Positions 14,760 through 17,705 of a stretch of 17,705 bases of DNA are shown one piece after another. Numbering within the stretch: position 1 is the stretch's first letter; each line of letters opens with the position of its first letter. The notes under the pieces are model-generated. The model saw nothing but the letters and a program-made list of their open reading frames with translations, ran no database searches and had not been told where the DNA came from. Position numbers and translations under genes: made by a program. Source of the stretch: Chloroflexota bacterium (GTDB lineage Bacteria > Chloroflexota > Anaerolineae > B4-G1); assembly GCA_024232355.1 (NCBI GenBank), contig JAAEPW010000239.1, positions 1-17,705 of the forward strand, read 5' to 3'.

Positions 14760-17705
14760 ATGATTGCGACCGCTAAAAGACAGGTGACTGTGTTTCTGGG
14801 ATTGTTGATGCTCCTTGGCATCGGCACCCGAGTGCTGGCCGACACAGGGGTTTCGGACGAGCGGGTTGTTCTGCCCGATGGTCCCGGGTCAATAGGTGGT
14901 GTTGGAGAAAACGCCGAAATCGACCCGAACATGGGTATGATGCGCTACAGCATCAAAATCGAAACACCGGCTGGATTCAACAAGGTGACACCGTCACTCA
15001 GTCTGAGCTACGGTTCGGGAAGCGGCAGCTCTGTCCTTGGCATCGGCTGGAGTATGAGCCTGCCCCATATCGAACGAATGAGCCTGAGGGGGCTGCCCGA
15101 GTACGGCACTGACGACGAGTTCGCGGTGAACGGCAGCGACGAATTGGTCGAAGTCGGTACTGACGGCACGACACTAATCTTTCGCAATCGTTTTGAGAAG
15201 GGCTTCATCCGTTACAAGTGGCACGAGCCCGGAGACGGCAAGGGGGGCTATTTTACGGCCGAGTATCCCGACGGCACGGTGAGTTACTTCGGAGCGGATC
15301 AAGAGGGCGACGACGTGGCCACATCTCGTGTTTCCACCGCAGATGGGGGAGTATTTCGATACCATCTGGTGGAGACCGTCGATCCTTACGGACACCGCAT
15401 CAGTTACACATATGTAAAGCACGGTGACTTTGCCGTTATCGATGAGATCGGCTACGTGTTCACCGGTGGTGCGACCCCACGCTTCTCTGTAAAATTCACC
15501 TACGAAGATCGGGAAGACGTGCTGTCCGACTGCGTGCCCGGCTTCAACCTGTTGCTTACCAAGCGTATGTCCGGCATTCAGGTTCTCTCCGGTGCGACCC
15601 AGGTCAAGCGGTATGCCCTGACATATGAGGAGTATACAAAGTCTGGCGGCTTCACGCGTCTGGCCGCGGTCAAGCAATACGGGGTCGAAGACGAGCTGCA
15701 TCCGATCAATTTCAGTTTCGGTTATTCGAGATCACTGGGAGGCGCTTGCGAATCCGATTGCGAAGGGCCCTACATGGTCGACATGGGCACATTGCCAGGC
15801 GGGGTGGACATCAGCACCGGTCGCGCGACCCTGCTCGACATTAACGGCGACGCCTTGCCGGACGTGCTCAACACCACAAACGAAGGGATTCATAGTTTCT
15901 ACATCAGCGAAATCGGCACAGATGGAAATCCCGGCTTTACCGACACTGTTGTGGAGAGCACCTCTACCACGAGCGGCAGCTCCTTTGTATTGAACGCGCC
16001 GGGAGTTCAGGTACTCGACGTGAACGGTGACGGCTTTACCGATATCATTTCGTCACGCGTGGGCGATGTGCTCTGTAACACTGGCGCCGGTGACTGGACC
16101 GGCACGGACTGCATTGCCAACAGCACCCTCCCCCAGATGGACGAAGACGGGGAAGGAGACGCCAATCCGCTTCACGTTCGCTTTATGGATTACGACAACG
16201 ACAAACGAATCGACATGATTCGGACGAACTACGGATCCACCGAGGTCTTCCACAACACGGGCGGCGCCTTTACCTCGACCCTCGTGGATGAAATGGGGGC
16301 GGTATTTGACGACAGCACCCTGCAACTGACCGACATGAATGGGGACAACTTGCAGGACCCGGTTGAGATTTTGGCCGGCGGGCAAATTCGTTACAAGCTC
16401 AACTTGGGATTCGGCAAATGGACCGACTGGGTCGAGGTTACCTTAAGTGGCATCGGCGAGTCCGCACTGCTAAACGCCAAGCTCGAAGATATTAACGGAG
16501 ACAGTCTCTCCGACATCGTGGTCGTCCTGGCCAATGAGGTGAGCTACTCGATAAATCGCAACGGTACGAGCTTTGACCCGTTTGTGACACTGACAAGTGA
16601 CGAAGTTACAGGAGACGTGCCCGAGAACAACGCCGAGACCTCGGTGCTGTTTGCAGACATGAACGGCAACGGCTCTCGAGATATCGTCTGGATCACCAAT
16701 GGCGGAGCAGTGAAATTCCTCGAGCTGTTCCCGGTAAAACCGAATTTAATCAGCCGCATTTCAAACGGCATCGGCAGTGAACAACTCATCGAGTACGGCA
16801 CAAGCGTGGCCCAGCAGGCCCGCGACAAAATCAACGCCCCGTGGCAGTACAAACTGCCCTACGCCATGAACCTGGTCATAGCCTCGGATCAATGGGTGAC
16901 CCTCACAGGCGACGACGACGGCCAGGGCCTTCACTCAAGGGTAGAATACGTCTATCACGATGGATACTACGACGGCGCGGAAAAGACCTTCCGAGGTTAC
17001 GAAGATGTCGAGGTCTTTGAGTTGGCCGACATGACCCAGGACAGCCAAGAGCCCGGTCTCGCGATGATGCACTACGACGTGGGCGCCTCTGACCCGTACT
17101 ACAATGGCTTACTTTTATCTAAGAACATTTTCGCCGGCGAAGAAGGTAGCCGCCGGGAGCTCGAGCGCCAGACGACCGAGTACGAAGATTGCGAGGTTGC
17201 AGGCGTTCCAACAAGTGGGCTCAGGCTCGATGTGCGGCATGTCTGCGAGACCGCGAATCAGATAGTTATTATCGAAGGATCTACCGACAACAAGGAATGG
17301 GTTACAAAACGCACCGAGCTTGGCTATGACGGATATGGCAACGCCAATCAGAAGTCAGCCCTGGGGGTCATCCATTACGGACCTCCCGATTCTCCGGTAG
17401 CCTGTGTAGCTTGCGGCTCTGGGGACGACTTCGGCACCCCTTGCGGAGCCTCCTGCACAGGGGACGAGTTCTATACTGAAATCGATTTTGTTGAACCTGG
17501 CGAAGACACGGGTGGGCTGTGGTTGCTCGGTAGTCAGTACCGCAAGGTAACGTATGGATCGGCTGACGGTCCCAAGTCGGAGACGCTGACCTACTACGAC
17601 GGAGAGGCATATCAAGGACTCACCCTCGGCACGATGACCAAGGGGCTTATCTCGTCGGTGTCACAAAAGGAAGAAGAGGGAAAAGAAGAGCTCATCTACT
17701 CTGCC
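14760..17705 (+). CDS. SpvB/TcB-like Tc-toxin component with Sec signal peptide (3' end outside window)
   Basis: 982 residues visible, open at the right edge. Residues 1-27 form a Sec signal peptide ending VLA before Asp28. SpvB N-terminal domain: LPDGPGSIGGVGEN, GMMRYSIKIETPAG, PSLSLSYGSGSGSSVLGIGW (about 38-100) and PDGTVSYFG. Six calcium-loop repeats of DxNGDxxxD type start at D360, D420, D477, D525, D577 and D633, the FG-GAP/VCBS beta-propeller of TcB proteins. A TcdB-middle-like region follows: LISRISNG (about 662), YHDGYYDGAEKTFRGYEDVE (about 731-750). Later comes a C882-xx-C885...C895-xxx-C899 insert. In the known family, TcB and TcC form a hollow shell that holds the toxic peptide, and the propeller docks on TcA. 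The RHS part and any toxic C-terminus would lie downstream. The Sec signal is unusual for classical Tc B components and implies secretion to the periplasm or surface. Confidence 0.88.
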   Translation, partial: MIATAKRQVTVFLGLLMLLGIGTRVLADTGVSDERVVLPDGPGSIGGVGENAEIDPNMGMMRYSIKIETPAGFNKVTPSLSLSYGSGSGSSVLGIGWSMSLPHIERMSLRGLPEYGTDDEFAVNGSDELVEVGTDGTTLIFRNRFEKGFIRYKWHEPGDGKGGYFTAEYPDGTVSYFGADQEGDDVATSRVSTADGGVFRYHLVETVDPYGHRISYTYVKHGDFAVIDEIGYVFTGGATPRFSVKFTYEDREDVLSDCVPGFNLLLTKRMSGIQVLSGATQVKRYALTYEEYTKSGGFTRLAAVKQYGVEDELHPINFSFGYSRSLGGACESDCEGPYMVDMGTLPGGVDISTGRATLLDINGDALPDVLNTTNEGIHSFYISEIGTDGNPGFTDTVVESTSTTSGSSFVLNAPGVQVLDVNGDGFTDIISSRVGDVLCNTGAGDWTGTDCIANSTLPQMDEDGEGDANPLHVRFMDYDNDKRIDMIRTNYGSTEVFHNTGGAFTSTLVDEMGAVFDDSTLQLTDMNGDNLQDPVEILAGGQIRYKLNLGFGKWTDWVEVTLSGIGESALLNAKLEDINGDSLSDIVVVLANEVSYSINRNGTSFDPFVTLTSDEVTGDVPENNAETSVLFADMNGNGSRDIVWITNGGAVKFLELFPVKPNLISRISNGIGSEQLIEYGTSVAQQARDKINAPWQYKLPYAMNLVIASDQWVTLTGDDDGQGLHSRVEYVYHDGYYDGAEKTFRGYEDVEVFELADMTQDSQEPGLAMMHYDVGASDPYYNGLLLSKNIFAGEEGSRRELERQTTEYEDCEVAGVPTSGLRLDVRHVCETANQIVIIEGSTDNKEWVTKRTELGYDGYGNANQKSALGVIHYGPPDSPVACVACGSGDDFGTPCGASCTGDEFYTEIDFVEPGEDTGGLWLLGSQYRKVTYGSADGPKSETLTYYDGEAYQGLTLGTMTKGLISSVSQKEEEGKEELIYSA

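Overview
The window is 17.7 kb in which every supported gene lies on the + strand. It reads as one large operon that enters from the left and leaves on the right. Base composition is moderate. The genes encode very large, Cys-rich lipoproteins with long Asp-Thr/Asp-Ser linkers. This style is typical of predatory or saprophytic Myxococcota and other former Deltaproteobacteria with outer membranes. The taxonomic placement is an inference from protein style only.

Layout: (i) 1-1149, the 3' end of a gene whose product has the motif order of the C-terminus of a Tc-toxin A subunit: a Gly/Ala-rich segment, a long coiled coil, then a beta domain resembling the TcB-binding domain. (ii) 1152-5195, a 1347-residue lipoprotein with three jelly-roll (lectin-like) modules and a Cys-repeat stalk. 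(iii) 5242-8451, (iv) 8509-11712 and (v) 11769-14681, three paralogous lipoproteins. Each has a lipobox, a six-Cys module, an Asp-X stalk, Cys/Trp repeats, a right-handed parallel beta-helix and a C-terminal choice-of-anchor-Q-like ending. (vi) 14760 to the right edge, the first 982 residues of a SpvB/TcB-like protein with a Sec signal peptide, six FG-GAP/VCBS-type calcium loops and a TcdB-middle-like region. Intergenic gaps run from 2 to 78 bases. No promoter or intrinsic terminator is convincing inside the window.

Working model (inference): this is a Tc-like toxin locus in which the A-type and B-type components flank four giant surface lipoproteins. The lipoproteins share a fixed N-terminal stalk and carry different display heads, either lectin-like jelly rolls or beta-helices. 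They may act as cell-surface receptors, adhesins or tethers for the complex or its target. The Sec signal on the B-like protein suggests an export route different from the lysis-type release described for classical Tc toxins. The TcA assignment and the functional link between the lipoproteins and the toxin are the two points most worth testing.
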